This document shows positions 16,598-26,601 of a DNA stretch of 30,834 nt, in pieces. The DNA comes from Chthonomonas sp. UBA6659 (GTDB lineage: Bacteria; Armatimonadota; Fimbriimonadia; Fimbriimonadales; Fimbriimonadaceae): contig DKKT01000045.1 in NCBI GenBank assembly GCA_002455425.1, positions 1-30,834 of the forward strand. The letters run 5' to 3'. The position numbers and the translations under genes were made by a program. The number at the start of each line of letters is the position of its first letter. Position 1 is the stretch's first letter. The notes below the pieces were generated by a model, which made no database searches, was not told the DNA's origin, and saw nothing but the letters and a program-made list of their open reading frames with translations.

Positions 16598-19500
16598 TTA
16601 TTTCCGGTCGGCAAATACCGGCACCGACAGCGGTCGGGTACCGGTCACAGGTGGCAGCTCAAACTTGACGCTCAAGGAGTTGAACCCGAGGTTCACCTTG
16701 CCCAGGCCGAAGCCCGGCTCGTTGTTCGCTCCGCCGAAGTCGCCGTCGAGGAGAACGACCTCTCCGGCAAAAGGCAGGTTGTTGCGCGTCCGGCCGTAGT
16801 AGCCGTTCACGACGATGACATCGCCCGAATCGAGGCGGCGGGCGAAGGTCGCACGGAAGAACTGGGCGTTCTGCGACCCGCTCGGGACTTGGGCCCCATT
16901 GCGACGGATGACGCGGCCCGCCTCGTTTGGAAGCATCCATCGGACCGTCCACGTCGATTGAGTCGGGTTCGGGTTGGTGTCGATCACTTCATACACGCCG
17001 GTCGCATCCGTGAACATGACCGCCAGGGCCGGAGTTCCGTTCTGGTCGACGTACCGGATCGTCACCGAGGAGAGTCCTGCGATTTTCTGGGTTCGCGCGG
17101 CACGTGCCGGCGAACTGAACGTGCCGGCCGAATCCACATAGAATGCGTTGACCGGAATCGCCGGAACCTCGATCTGTGTGATGAGTTCGGTCGTGCTGCC
17201 GGCCGGATCGAGGAGAACGATCCCGCCCAGGCCCGAAGCGATGTCGACTTGGGGGTTGCCCGGCGTATCGAGACCGAACGAGGTTCGCCCCGGTTCGAAG
17301 TTCCCGAAGCCGAACGCGAAGATGGGTCGCGAGTTGCCGTTGTTGTCGAGTGCGAACGTCCGGCTGATGCTGTTGTAGGCGTACTGCTTGCCGGTGAGCT
17401 CGGCCGGGCTGTGCCACACGAGGACGCCGAACGCCTTCACGTTGGCGCCGCTTACCGGGTCGAGGTACTGCACGGGACCGATGATGCGCCCCGTCGCCGG
17501 ATCGACTTCGTACCGATCGACCAGCTCGAGGAGCCGGAAGTTGCCGGTGTCGGCGATCACGTAGTGAATCCAGAGCTCCCGCGATCGCGGGTTCGTGAGC
17601 CGGGTCGGGTTGTTCTGGTACGTCTGGTAGACAAGCACGTCCTTCGGCTTGCGCAAAGTCAGTGACTCGTTGTCCTGGAAGCCGCTCGGGGCCAGCTTCG
17701 GATCGAGGCGAAAGCCCTTGATCGTGCGAAGTTCGCGCCCGGCCGAGTCGACTCGAATAATCCGGTCGTTGCCCGAGTCGACGATCCAATAAGTGTTGTC
17801 TCCGCCCGAGTAGACGCGATGCGGGTTCGAAAGCCCGATCGCCTCGGCCGCACCGCCGACCGGTACGCTCGGGCCTGCGTTGGCCGAGCTGTCCGTGGTC
17901 CAGAGCGGATTGCCGGCTTGGTCGAACCGGGACACGCGACCTTCGTCCGCGATCAGGAACTCGGCGCGGGTGAAGGCGTACATGCGGCTGCTGCTCCAGG
18001 TGATCAAGGTCCCGTCACCGCCGACCACGCCCAGCGCGGAGCTGTCCGGGATCGCGGCCTGGAGATAGCGAACGCGGAGGTCGTCGAACGATTCGACGCC
18101 CTTCACCTGCGGCCACCGGATAGAGGGATTCGATCGGAACCCGATCGACTGGGACGGATCCGGTTGAACCTGATTGAACTGGAGGACCCACGGGCGTCCG
18201 CTGATCGGCTTCATGAACTGATCGCTCGGACTTGCCTTCGCGTCCATGCCGAACACGAATCCACGCGGGGTCGGCGGGAATTGACCGACGAAGATGCTCG
18301 GCAGGAAGCTCGTGCCGGCGGTGTAGAGCGTGTCCCCCGCCACGAGTGGCTGCCCGGTCGCGTTGTTGCCGTTGAACGTCATGTACCACAGGAGCGGGCT
18401 CCAGCGCCCCCGGGCGCTCCCCGGTACAAACGCCCCATCCTCGGCCCCGAGCTCCGGCTCGACCAAAATGTCGGGCTGGCCGCCTCGGCGCAAGATGATC
18501 GGGAGGCTCGTGCTCAGCGAATCGCGCATCCGGCCCCGGGTCGTCGACATCATGTTGTTGAACCGGATGCGCGAACCCGAACCGGTCGGTTCGACCGAAT
18601 ACTGGGCCGGCTGAAGGGCGCTGAAGACGTCCGGGTTGGTCTTGTTGGTGCTGCGCGCCATGTCCGGCTGTACGATCGTGAAGCCGCTGCCGATGTTCTG
18701 GACATCGATCTCGACCGGCTGCGGGTTCGCCTTGAAGGCAAGCAACGTCGATATCGGCGAGTTGAAGAAGTTCTTGTTCCCGCCCGCCACGATGTAGACC
18801 GTGTCGCCCTTCACGGTCGGGCCCGACGTGAACCGCAGGTTCCGGATCGGACCGTTCAAGAAGGCCAGGAAGTTGGTGACGAGCCAATCCTCGTCGACGA
18901 CCGCGGCACGGTAGTCGATCGCCTGTGCCGGTCCACCGGGGGTGATGTTCACGTTGAACGAAATGTCGTCGAACAGCTCCCACCGATACAGCAATTTGAA
19001 TTCGCCGCGACCCTCCTCTTTGAGGCAGTAGAGACCGCCGCCGCGAGAGGCGTCGCCGGCAGCCAAGAAAATGTAGCCGCGGGCCGAAAGCGCGACGCTC
19101 CCCAGGATCTTGCGGCTGTTTCCGGTGTCATCGGGCACTTCAAGGTTGCCCCGGATGTACAGGTCGGCCGGGATCGAGGGAGCCAATTGGCTCCAGTCGA
19201 TCGTGTAGTCGATGCGGACGGTTGCGTTGAGTGGCCACGCACTGCTGAGACCGAAGTTCAGTTCCCCATTGCTCGGCTGCGAGACGGTTCCGTCGAATAG
19301 GGCGTTGAGCTGGACCGCGGTCAGCGGATTTCCAAACTGGTCGAGCACGGAGACTTTGACTCCGAGCGAACTGGACCCGTTGGGCAGGAAGACGGGCAGA
19401 CCTTGGAGGCTCGCACGCGTCGTGACGCGGAGGACCCCGGGGGTTTGGGCATCGAACCCGGCCGGGCTCTCACCGCGGGCCCCGACCCAAAGACTGACAA

Positions 19501-21238
19501 TGCCGGCCGGCTTGGAACCGATACCGCTCGTCGGGCGAGTCGGGACATAAATCACGCGATCGACGCCGCCGGAGTTATCGGCGATCGGAATGTAGCCCAC
19601 GGTCGGAGCGTTGCTCGGCTCGCCGAATCGCGGCGAACCGAAAATAGCCCAATCGTTCGGCGTCGCGAGTCGGCTCGAACTGGCGAGATCGATCGCCCAT
19701 ACCCGGCCCGAGTTGCCGTTCGATCGGGTGTCCGCGACGAACGCGAGGCCCTCATGAACGGTGGGTGAGTACGGGCCGTCGCTTCCCGCGATCACCGCCG
19801 CGTCAGGTGGCGTGATCGACGCCAGCGCGGTCACGTTCGGGCCGGGCGGGCTGTCGAGATCGAAAATCTGAACCGCACCACTGGCGTTGGTGATGAGGAT
19901 CTGGCGAGTGGCTTTGAACCCAGGTCGTGCGGAGTCGAGCGACGCGTCGGGGACGTCGACGACGACCGGCGTCGAGACCGGCCCATTGAGGGGCTGACTT
20001 TGCCAAATCCGGTCCGCCGATGACCCGATGATGTCCGGGATTCCGTCGTCGGGATTGCTGTCGCCGTCCTGGTCGATCGACGGATTCGCGTCGAGGACGA
20101 CAAGTCGGCCGTTGCTGACCACGATCACGCGTCCGCCTGCAATGACCGGTTGGGTCTGGGGCACGATCTCGGCGCTGAAGCGGCCAAGGAGCGGAGCCGG
20201 CAGATCGACGTTCGAGCTGAACAGCTTGCGGCTTCCTTTGGCCAGGGCCCGGAATCCGGAACCGAGGTTCGTCGCGTTGCACACGAGCTTGGCCGCCGCG
20301 GTGAAGGAGATGTCGGCCAACGGTCCGCTCGATTCGAATCCGATGTTGGCAACCACGGTCCCGCCGGCAAAGCCGCGGTTCAGGTTCTGCGAAATCCCAC
20401 GGGTCGTGACGACCATGTAGCCGTCACCGATCTGGCCGATGGCGACCATCGAGCCGTCCGTGTTGCCGGCGACCGACTCGTATCGGAGCGAGTCCGGTTC
20501 GATCCAGCTGAACGCCTTCTGCTTGCCGGAAAGTCCGGACGTGTTCAGGTTGACGGTTCCGATGAGGTTGGTCCCGCCGAACTGCATCAGCGACAGGTCC
20601 TGAAGGCTGACGGTGTTCGGGAAGTTGAAGAGCGGGCTACTCAGGTCGGCGTCGATCGCGGCACCCGAAAGTCGCAACGAGAAGGGAAGCGGCGTTGGAT
20701 TCGCGGGATCGATAAAGTTCGCGGTCGGGAGCACATCGACCCACAGCACGCCGCCTTGATCGATGTAGCGGCGCAGACGCTCGCGCTCAAGCGGATTCAG
20801 CGAGAGGTTCGTCTGAATCGGCAGGAGGAGCACGTCGTAATCGGCGAGAACGTCATCGGTCGTGTTCGCGAGCGAAACCTCCCAGTACGGCGCGTGGCGC
20901 TTCGTGAGACGGACGCCGGCTCCAGGTGCCGCGCCGGCGAGGCCGACCCAGCGGGTGCGGAGCGACTGGGTCAAGGTCGTCGAGGCGCGAGGATTCACGA
21001 ACGACCACCCAGCCGGTTTGGCCGTGCGATCGGCGTCGAGATTGCCCCAGACGTGCGGCGTCGGATTCAGTGGCGTGCCGTTCGGGAGGCCGGGCAGGGG
21101 TCCGGTTCGCTGGGATTCGGTCAATAGCACGCCGGCCCGGATCGTGCTGGTCGTCTGCGCGTAACTCTGCGGCCCCGCAGACGCGGCAAGCGCAAGCGAA
21201 GCACAGAAGAGGCCGGCGACAAAGCGAGGAGCAATCAT
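16598..21238 (-). CDS. Secreted beta-propeller protein with GATase-like segment and calcium-type loop (1546 aa)
   Basis: Exported protein with a signal peptide (MIAPRFVAGLFCASLALAAS, cut near AQ at 27-28). Residues 130-170 (YDVLLLPIQTNLSLNPLERE, then RRYIDQGGVLWVDV) look like the class I amidotransferase-like segment found in DUF4159/ThuA-type proteins. PQQ-like blades start near 360 (VIAGGRVIVVSNGRLVVLDA); right after this blade lies a DxDxDxxxD loop (Asp389, 391, 393, 397), the spacing of the PilY1 calcium loop and of thrombospondin type 3 repeats. Later come further blades (around 720-840) and NHL-like strands (RAEFLIADEGRVSRFD at 1091-1106, then YWIVDSGNDRIIRVDSAG at 1150-1167). Its start overlaps the PilX-like stop by ATGA. 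Position after PilV/W/X-like genes argues for a PilY1-like role; homology to PilY1 itself is not claimed. Confidence 0.85.
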   Translation of the reverse strand: MIAPRFVAGLFCASLALAASAGPQSYAQTTSTIRAGVLLTESQRTGPLPGLPNGTPLNPTPHVWGNLDADRTAKPAGWSFVNPRASTTLTQSLRTRWVGLAGAAPGAGVRLTKRHAPYWEVSLANTTDDVLADYDVLLLPIQTNLSLNPLERERLRRYIDQGGVLWVDVLPTANFIDPANPTPLPFSLRLSGAAIDADLSSPLFNFPNTVSLQDLSLMQFGGTNLIGTVNLNTSGLSGKQKAFSWIEPDSLRYESVAGNTDGSMVAIGQIGDGYMVVTTRGISQNLNRGFAGGTVVANIGFESSGPLADISFTAAAKLVCNATNLGSGFRALAKGSRKLFSSNVDLPAPLLGRFSAEIVPQTQPVIAGGRVIVVSNGRLVVLDANPSIDQDGDSNPDDGIPDIIGSSADRIWQSQPLNGPVSTPVVVDVPDASLDSARPGFKATRQILITNASGAVQIFDLDSPPGPNVTALASITPPDAAVIAGSDGPYSPTVHEGLAFVADTRSNGNSGRVWAIDLASSSRLATPNDWAIFGSPRFGEPSNAPTVGYIPIADNSGGVDRVIYVPTRPTSGIGSKPAGIVSLWVGARGESPAGFDAQTPGVLRVTTRASLQGLPVFLPNGSSSLGVKVSVLDQFGNPLTAVQLNALFDGTVSQPSNGELNFGLSSAWPLNATVRIDYTIDWSQLAPSIPADLYIRGNLEVPDDTGNSRKILGSVALSARGYIFLAAGDASRGGGLYCLKEEGRGEFKLLYRWELFDDISFNVNITPGGPAQAIDYRAAVVDEDWLVTNFLAFLNGPIRNLRFTSGPTVKGDTVYIVAGGNKNFFNSPISTLLAFKANPQPVEIDVQNIGSGFTIVQPDMARSTNKTNPDVFSALQPAQYSVEPTGSGSRIRFNNMMSTTRGRMRDSLSTSLPIILRRGGQPDILVEPELGAEDGAFVPGSARGRWSPLLWYMTFNGNNATGQPLVAGDTLYTAGTSFLPSIFVGQFPPTPRGFVFGMDAKASPSDQFMKPISGRPWVLQFNQVQPDPSQSIGFRSNPSIRWPQVKGVESFDDLRVRYLQAAIPDSSALGVVGGDGTLITWSSSRMYAFTRAEFLIADEGRVSRFDQAGNPLWTTDSSANAGPSVPVGGAAEAIGLSNPHRVYSGGDNTYWIVDSGNDRIIRVDSAGRELRTIKGFRLDPKLAPSGFQDNESLTLRKPKDVLVYQTYQNNPTRLTNPRSRELWIHYVIADTGNFRLLELVDRYEVDPATGRIIGPVQYLDPVSGANVKAFGVLVWHSPAELTGKQYAYNSISRTFALDNNGNSRPIFAFGFGNFEPGRTSFGLDTPGNPQVDIASGLGGIVLLDPAGSTTELITQIEVPAIPVNAFYVDSAGTFSSPARAARTQKIAGLSSVTIRYVDQNGTPALAVMFTDATGVYEVIDTNPNPTQSTWTVRWMLPNEAGRVIRRNGAQVPSGSQNAQFFRATFARRLDSGDVIVVNGYYGRTRNNLPFAGEVVLLDGDFGGANNEPGFGLGKVNLGFNSLSVKFELPPVTGTRPLSVPVFADRK

Positions 21239-24200
21239 GGGTTGTTCTCTCCGAAGTACATCAGCGTCGGGCTGATGGGAAGCATCGGCATCGGCGGGAG
21301 GACCCAGCCGTCGGCATTGCGCCGGATCGGTGTCCAGGTGCCACCCGGCCCTTCAGTGGCTGCGGTCGCGAGGGCTGGATCGTAGCTGACGATCAGGTTG
21401 GGCACGAACCGGTTGTTGTTCAAGTTGTAGCCGGTCGGAACGTGCTGGGCCGGGATGAACCTCCCCGTCCCGCCGACGAGCCGCGGAATCCAGCCCCATT
21501 GGCGCTGCCAGCTCGATTGCTGAGCGATCGGCGGCGGCATGTTCTCGCTGATCGAGCCGACGATCTGCACGCGCACGTCGAGAGGCTCACCGTAGAAGGG
21601 CACCTCGGGCATCACACCATAGCGCTCGAATCGGTCGCGCTGAGCCAGCGGGAGCGAGCCGAGTTGGTTGACCCGGGCGTCGAACGCCGCTCGGGTGTCA
21701 TCCGGGTTGTAGTTGAACGACGGCCCAGGGATGACGAAGAAGCTGCCTTCCTCGGCGAAGAGAGCCGCCTCGATCCGAACATCATGCGGCGTCACCGCGA
21801 ACCGCGCAAGGGCGTAGTTCTTCGGCGAGAAGGTCCCGGCCGCCGTAAGCTGGACCGTGAAGAGCGTTTCATCCTGCACCGCGGCCTCGATGGCCCCTTC
21901 CGGATTACCACCGGGAGCGTTCAGCTTCCGGTTCGCGTAGTTCCAAGTCGGTCGGATCAGCGGGAAGGTGACCGTCTCGAACTTCGGATAGGCGTTCAGC
22001 GAGGGATTGCCGAGCCCATAGACCGGGATGTTGCCCCCGGGCGCGAAGACGAGTGCGGCGGCGTTGTAGTCCACGGTTCCCGCCGGGCCAAAGTCAAACA
22101 ATCTCGAGAACGCGTAGGCGGTGGGCAGACCCGGGGTCGGGTCGGCAAACGTCGCTGGATAGCTACTGACGCCGATGAACGTGGGGCCACCATCATCCGC
22201 TGCGTGGGTCATGACGAGGGAGGCGTTCCAGTTCGGTCCGCCGCCGAAGGGCGCGTACTGGTTCGCGTACGGGCGCCACAGGGTCGGGTTCAGCGGATTG
22301 CCGGACGGGTCGAGCAGAAACTGTGTCTGGAGGCCGATCGATGTGGCCTCGCTGAGATCGAGTTCGATCGGGTTCGGGGTGTCCGGCAGGACGTCCGCGT
22401 TCTTCGGTTTGGGGTCCTGCCCCGGCTGGGGACCGAAGAACATGGTCGTGTTCAGGGCGACATAGTCCTTCGCCATCAGCATTAGCATCGATCGGCTCGG
22501 GCGATCGAGAACGGCTCCGTTTTCCTGAACGAGGCCCTTCGTGATGCTGCCTTCGACGTAGGCGGTACCCATCGTGATCACGCTGATTTGCACATCCGTC
22601 GGGATGACGCCCCGAATCCGGATGTCACCTTCGAAGAACAACGCGCCGTTGAACGGTTGGCCTTCCGTCAGGAAGCTCTGATCGCCGAGATTCGCCAGGT
22701 CGATGATCGCGCTGTTGACGATGCTGTTGAGGATGTAGACCTGGCCCCCGATCTCACGGACGCGATAGCGCACGCGCGACGTCGTCGTCGATACTCCGCT
22801 CGGTGTGCGCCAGTATCGTTGGCGGCTGCGGCCGTCTCGGATGATCTCGAAACCATCCGGTCGGAGCCGGACATAGGTCGCGAGCGGGATGTAATACGGT
22901 CCCTGCCAGCCGACCGAGTTCGCGTTGCTCGGATTCAGCCAGTCGTTGGGAAGAGCACGGGCGACTTCGCTCGCCTCGCGGACGTCCTCGGTCGGAGCGT
23001 TCGCACGTTCGTTCGAGTCGACATAGATGCCGCGTCCGTAGCCGAAGCGGCCGGTATTGCGTCCGGTCGACGGGTCGAGCGGCCCACTGTCGCGAGTCAT
23101 CGCCAGAAACCGGTTCAGGCCCGTCGCCGGATCGGTTACGAGGATCGATGGGGGTGCTTTGTACGGAGTCGCCCGGGCGAAGCCGAGGAGGTCGACCTCT
23201 TGGAGACCGTCGCGCAGGACGCCCCCGATCGTGCGGAAGTTGTTCTGTCGGCTGTCGAGCTCGTTCGCGGAGTTGTTACTCAGGATGTACGGACTGCCTG
23301 GATCTCCCTGAACCTGCAGCTGGAGCGTGGCCAAGTCATCGGCACCACGGATATCGCCCGCGACCAGCCAGCCGTCTCCGAGAAGATCCCGGTTGAGCAG
23401 CACGTCGTGCCGCCCGTGCAGGAGCAGATCGGCATTCGAGTACAGCGAACCCGTCCCTTCCAGCGTCTGGTTCCCCGCCGTCAGGTTGCCGCCCCAACGG
23501 GTGATGACGTCGACCGGGTTGTTCTCGTAGCGCAGGCCCGACTCGGACGGAGCCCCGAGTTCGGCCGGTCGCGAAACTTTGTATTTGTTCGTGATGAATC
23601 GGCTGCTTTCGATGATGCCGATCGAGGCCATCGCCGTCAGCCGCTTGCTCGAAACGTTGCGATTGTCGTAGAGCTTCATCTCGCCGAGTGAGGCCCGGTA
23701 TTCTGCATCGCCGGCGTAGTTCGCGATCTTGACCGCTTTGTTAAGCTGAGTGGTCGGGTCGTTCGCACGGATCTGACCGGCTCGGCCGACGACCTCGATG
23801 ATGAGGTAGCTGCGAGCCTTGCCCGGGCGTCGGAGGCCGCCGACCGGATTCGCGAAGAGCTGGAAGTCCGACGGCGCGTAGCGGACACGAACCAGTGCCC
23901 GGCCCTTGTCGTAGCCGATGCGGCTGTAGGGGCCGAGGCCGTCGGGGCCACCTTGGTCCAGTTGGGGATCAGCGGCATTGCGAAGGCCGAAGCCGCTCGG
24001 ACCCCGCAGGTACAGCGCGTCCGGGTCCTTGGTGAACCCGCCCGGATCCGCCGTCGGCGGCGTTGCCGATGGACGCCAGTCGGCACCGAGGCCGCTGTAC
24101 AGCAGCTGGTAGTGGCCGTACCGAACGCCGGCTTCGGCAAGATCACCCGCCACCGTACGCTGGCCTTGTCGCCCTGCTTGCACGATGTTGCGGTTGATGA

Positions 24201-24318
24201 TGCCGGCGAAGGCTACGCCGAGGATCAGCAACACACCCAGGACCAAGATCGCGATGATCAGGGTCTGGCCGGCTTCTCGCTTCCACTGGGGTCGCATAAG
24301 TTGATTTCTCACGGTCAT
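21235..24318 (-). CDS. PilX-like minor pilin / giant pseudopilin with beta-helical body (1027 aa)
   Basis: N-terminal transmembrane alpha-1 helix of PilX/GspK type: EAGQTLIIAILVLGVLL (about 15-31), then ILGVAFAGIINRNI. There is no Glu at +5, as in GspK/PilX-class initiator pilins. After a pilin-like stalk (AEAGVRYGHYQLLYSG) the protein becomes beta-rich. Around 555-600 the run GALFFEGDIRIRGVIPTDVQ with ISVITMGTAYVEGSI resembles the repetitive strands of DUF4900/DUF7305-like proteins that follow PilX_N domains. Typical PilX proteins have 170-350 residues, so this is roughly three times larger. ATGA overlaps join it to both neighbours. Likely job: top of the minor pilin complex, contacting the downstream beta-propeller proteins. 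Prepilin peptidase processing after Gly17 is plausible but unproven. Confidence 0.82.
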   Translation of the reverse strand: MTVRNQLMRPQWKREAGQTLIIAILVLGVLLILGVAFAGIINRNIVQAGRQGQRTVAGDLAEAGVRYGHYQLLYSGLGADWRPSATPPTADPGGFTKDPDALYLRGPSGFGLRNAADPQLDQGGPDGLGPYSRIGYDKGRALVRVRYAPSDFQLFANPVGGLRRPGKARSYLIIEVVGRAGQIRANDPTTQLNKAVKIANYAGDAEYRASLGEMKLYDNRNVSSKRLTAMASIGIIESSRFITNKYKVSRPAELGAPSESGLRYENNPVDVITRWGGNLTAGNQTLEGTGSLYSNADLLLHGRHDVLLNRDLLGDGWLVAGDIRGADDLATLQLQVQGDPGSPYILSNNSANELDSRQNNFRTIGGVLRDGLQEVDLLGFARATPYKAPPSILVTDPATGLNRFLAMTRDSGPLDPSTGRNTGRFGYGRGIYVDSNERANAPTEDVREASEVARALPNDWLNPSNANSVGWQGPYYIPLATYVRLRPDGFEIIRDGRSRQRYWRTPSGVSTTTSRVRYRVREIGGQVYILNSIVNSAIIDLANLGDQSFLTEGQPFNGALFFEGDIRIRGVIPTDVQISVITMGTAYVEGSITKGLVQENGAVLDRPSRSMLMLMAKDYVALNTTMFFGPQPGQDPKPKNADVLPDTPNPIELDLSEATSIGLQTQFLLDPSGNPLNPTLWRPYANQYAPFGGGPNWNASLVMTHAADDGGPTFIGVSSYPATFADPTPGLPTAYAFSRLFDFGPAGTVDYNAAALVFAPGGNIPVYGLGNPSLNAYPKFETVTFPLIRPTWNYANRKLNAPGGNPEGAIEAAVQDETLFTVQLTAAGTFSPKNYALARFAVTPHDVRIEAALFAEEGSFFVIPGPSFNYNPDDTRAAFDARVNQLGSLPLAQRDRFERYGVMPEVPFYGEPLDVRVQIVGSISENMPPPIAQQSSWQRQWGWIPRLVGGTGRFIPAQHVPTGYNLNNNRFVPNLIVSYDPALATAATEGPGGTWTPIRRNADGWVLPPMPMLPISPTLMYFGENNP

Positions 24319-26600
24319 CGGATGAAGTTGCGGACGGTCGCGGAGCCCTGCACGGTCACGGTCTGCGGATTCGGCAAGGTCGTTTGCGGATAGTTGCGGA
24401 TCGTAAGGTTGATCGACATGATCTGGCGGGTGTCGTAATCGACCGCGATCGCGTCGTTCGGCTCACTGAACTGGAATCGGTAGTAGACGGTCACGAAGCC
24501 GGGCGGAAGCGGCTCGCCGAAGCGAGAGTTCAGCTCGACGTAGCCCGCGCGGAATTGCGGCTGCAACACGGACGAGACGAAGCTCTGGAAATCGTAGTAG
24601 GTCGGGTCGTAGACGTTCGCGGGAACATTGAAGCCCTGGGTTCCACCGCCGGTGCCGTCCCAATCCGCCCAATTCGGCTCGCGCTGATCGACGTAATTGA
24701 TCAGGTACTGATTCGGGCCGACCGGCCGCTGGGTCGTGCGACTGTAGCGCACGGGCTGGCCGTAGCTCGGACCGGGGTTCTGGTCCGGACCGATCACGAC
24801 TTCGCTTCCAGGAACGATCGAGGCACGCGGAAACCCATCGATCGGATCGAGCGGGCTCGGGGTCCCGTCGGCCTGGGGCTGACGCCGGAGGTCGATGTAG
24901 CGCTTCGCGAACCGCTCGCGGGGCAGGTCGATCGGGGGCTGGCTGTTGTCACGGCGGCTGGTCTCGAGCAGTCCTCCCGGAATCGACCAGGTGTTCCAAA
25001 GCTTGTTGAATCGCTGGTTGATGTTCGTGTAGTTGAACCACTGTCCGGCCCCGATGGAAGGGTCGTTGGCGGGAGTGTAGGCATCGCCGCAGGCCGCGAC
25101 CGGTCGATTGTCGAGCGCGGCCGGGGGCAGCGGCACGGTCCCCACCTCATCGATGCCGAAGCTCGTCAGGACCTCGCCACTGCGCGGGTCGATCGACCAA
25201 AGCAACGCCCAGCGTCGCAGGTTCTGGTCATTCAGGAGCCCGGTCCTGAGGTTACGAGTGAACGGGTAGTCGACCTGATTGCGCACGTCGCGGCGGTAGC
25301 CGCTGACGTCGAACAGTTGGGTGCGCGCCGCGATCGTCCGCTCGTCGCCGAGGTTGGGATCGTACAGAAAGATGCTGTAGCCGGGGCCGGCCACGCCCTG
25401 CTCGGGCAGCTGCCGTCGATCCATGATCAGGTACGGATTGAACGGAAGAACCCCGGGCTGGTCGGTCTTGCGCCACGAGGACCGCACGTTGCCGGCAAAC
25501 ACGTCGCTCGGGTTGTCGGAAGGCCGAATTCGGCCCCCGAATCCCCATTGCTCGGGCCAGATCGTCGGCCAAGTCCGGATCAGGATGTCGGTCCACGCGC
25601 CGAAGTTGGTGCGGTAGACATCAGGCCCGATCTTCACCGAGTTGACGGTTTCCTCGCCCGGGCGTACGGCGGTCATGCCGGTCGGCGGCTCACTCGTCAT
25701 CCGCGTCGGGGCGAATTGGATGAGCGGGAACACACGCGGCACGTTCAGCACGTTCGCGGCATTCGGGTCGTAGATCGGGACGCGCGTTCGACGATCGAAC
25801 ACAGGCTGGATCATGTCGAACCGGCTGATTTCGGTCACGATCGTCGCCGCGTTCAGCCAGTTGCGGACCCGAAGCGCCTTGGGATTCGTGCCGTCGGGCA
25901 GGAAGAAGCGGACATCGTCGTAAACGGGCTCGCCGTCCGGGCCGATGTCGAAAAAGCGGGTATTGACTTGGCGCTGACCCCCGTTCCACACGATCGGCTG
26001 GACCTCGGCGCGGAAGAGCACGTAGAGGTTGTCCCGCTGGCCGTTCCGGGCCATCAGGATGCCGTCGTACGGGTTGTTGTAGGTGCCCGGGTTGTCGGTC
26101 ACGTTGCCGTTCGTCAGCACCTGGAACGGCTGCCGCAGCCCGACGAAGTAACGAACGAGTGTGGAGCCCGGCGCGACCGGCAGGGTCACCTGTCCCTTCG
26201 GCGCACGGAGAGTCGGGTCGACTTTGCCCGTGTTCGGGTCGATGAAGACCCCTGGGTTGTTCGGATCGATGCTCTCCTCACCCTGAGCAGGCTTGATCAC
26301 GTCGAGCTTGATCCCCTCGATCTGGATCTCTTCCTGGTTGCCGTTTCGACCGGGAAGGCGGATGATGAGGGCCCCACGCACTCCCGTGTTGTCGCGCACG
26401 CCGGCACTGTTTGCGACCTCGCGGGACACGCGGTCGATCAGCGTTCGGGCCCGATCCTGGGCATCGGCGAAGCCCTGGGCGGCCCGCGTCAGATTGAAGC
26501 TCTGGACGAGGGGGACCGTGATGATCGTGAGCAGGACCGCGGTGATGGTCATCACCGTGATCAGCTCGATGAGCGTGAATCCGCGCCGTTTGCTTCGCAT
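24315..26600 (-). CDS. PilW-like minor pilin with very large insertion (761 aa)
   Basis: Canonical class III prepilin leader: MRSKRRG cut before FTLIELITVMTITAVLLTII, with Glu at +5 of the mature protein. The stalk continues with ARTLIDRVSREVANSAG, the PilW/GspJ style. The C-terminal end (RQIMSINLTIRNYPQTTLPN and VTVQGSATVRNFIR) matches the usual final strands of PilW-type minor pilins, 'i.i.L..R..PQ...', so the pilin core is intact and about 500 extra residues sit in the middle. That insertion is rich in Pro, Asn and aromatic residues with a single visible Cys (VAACGDA). The start is 1 nt after the PilV-like stop; GGGAGG within the end of the PilV-like gene may serve as ribosome binding site. 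Cytoplasmic membrane, then assembled in the filament. Confidence 0.87.
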   Translation of the reverse strand: MRSKRRGFTLIELITVMTITAVLLTIITVPLVQSFNLTRAAQGFADAQDRARTLIDRVSREVANSAGVRDNTGVRGALIIRLPGRNGNQEEIQIEGIKLDVIKPAQGEESIDPNNPGVFIDPNTGKVDPTLRAPKGQVTLPVAPGSTLVRYFVGLRQPFQVLTNGNVTDNPGTYNNPYDGILMARNGQRDNLYVLFRAEVQPIVWNGGQRQVNTRFFDIGPDGEPVYDDVRFFLPDGTNPKALRVRNWLNAATIVTEISRFDMIQPVFDRRTRVPIYDPNAANVLNVPRVFPLIQFAPTRMTSEPPTGMTAVRPGEETVNSVKIGPDVYRTNFGAWTDILIRTWPTIWPEQWGFGGRIRPSDNPSDVFAGNVRSSWRKTDQPGVLPFNPYLIMDRRQLPEQGVAGPGYSIFLYDPNLGDERTIAARTQLFDVSGYRRDVRNQVDYPFTRNLRTGLLNDQNLRRWALLWSIDPRSGEVLTSFGIDEVGTVPLPPAALDNRPVAACGDAYTPANDPSIGAGQWFNYTNINQRFNKLWNTWSIPGGLLETSRRDNSQPPIDLPRERFAKRYIDLRRQPQADGTPSPLDPIDGFPRASIVPGSEVVIGPDQNPGPSYGQPVRYSRTTQRPVGPNQYLINYVDQREPNWADWDGTGGGTQGFNVPANVYDPTYYDFQSFVSSVLQPQFRAGYVELNSRFGEPLPPGFVTVYYRFQFSEPNDAIAVDYDTRQIMSINLTIRNYPQTTLPNPQTVTVQGSATVRNFIR

Positions 26601-26601
26601 C

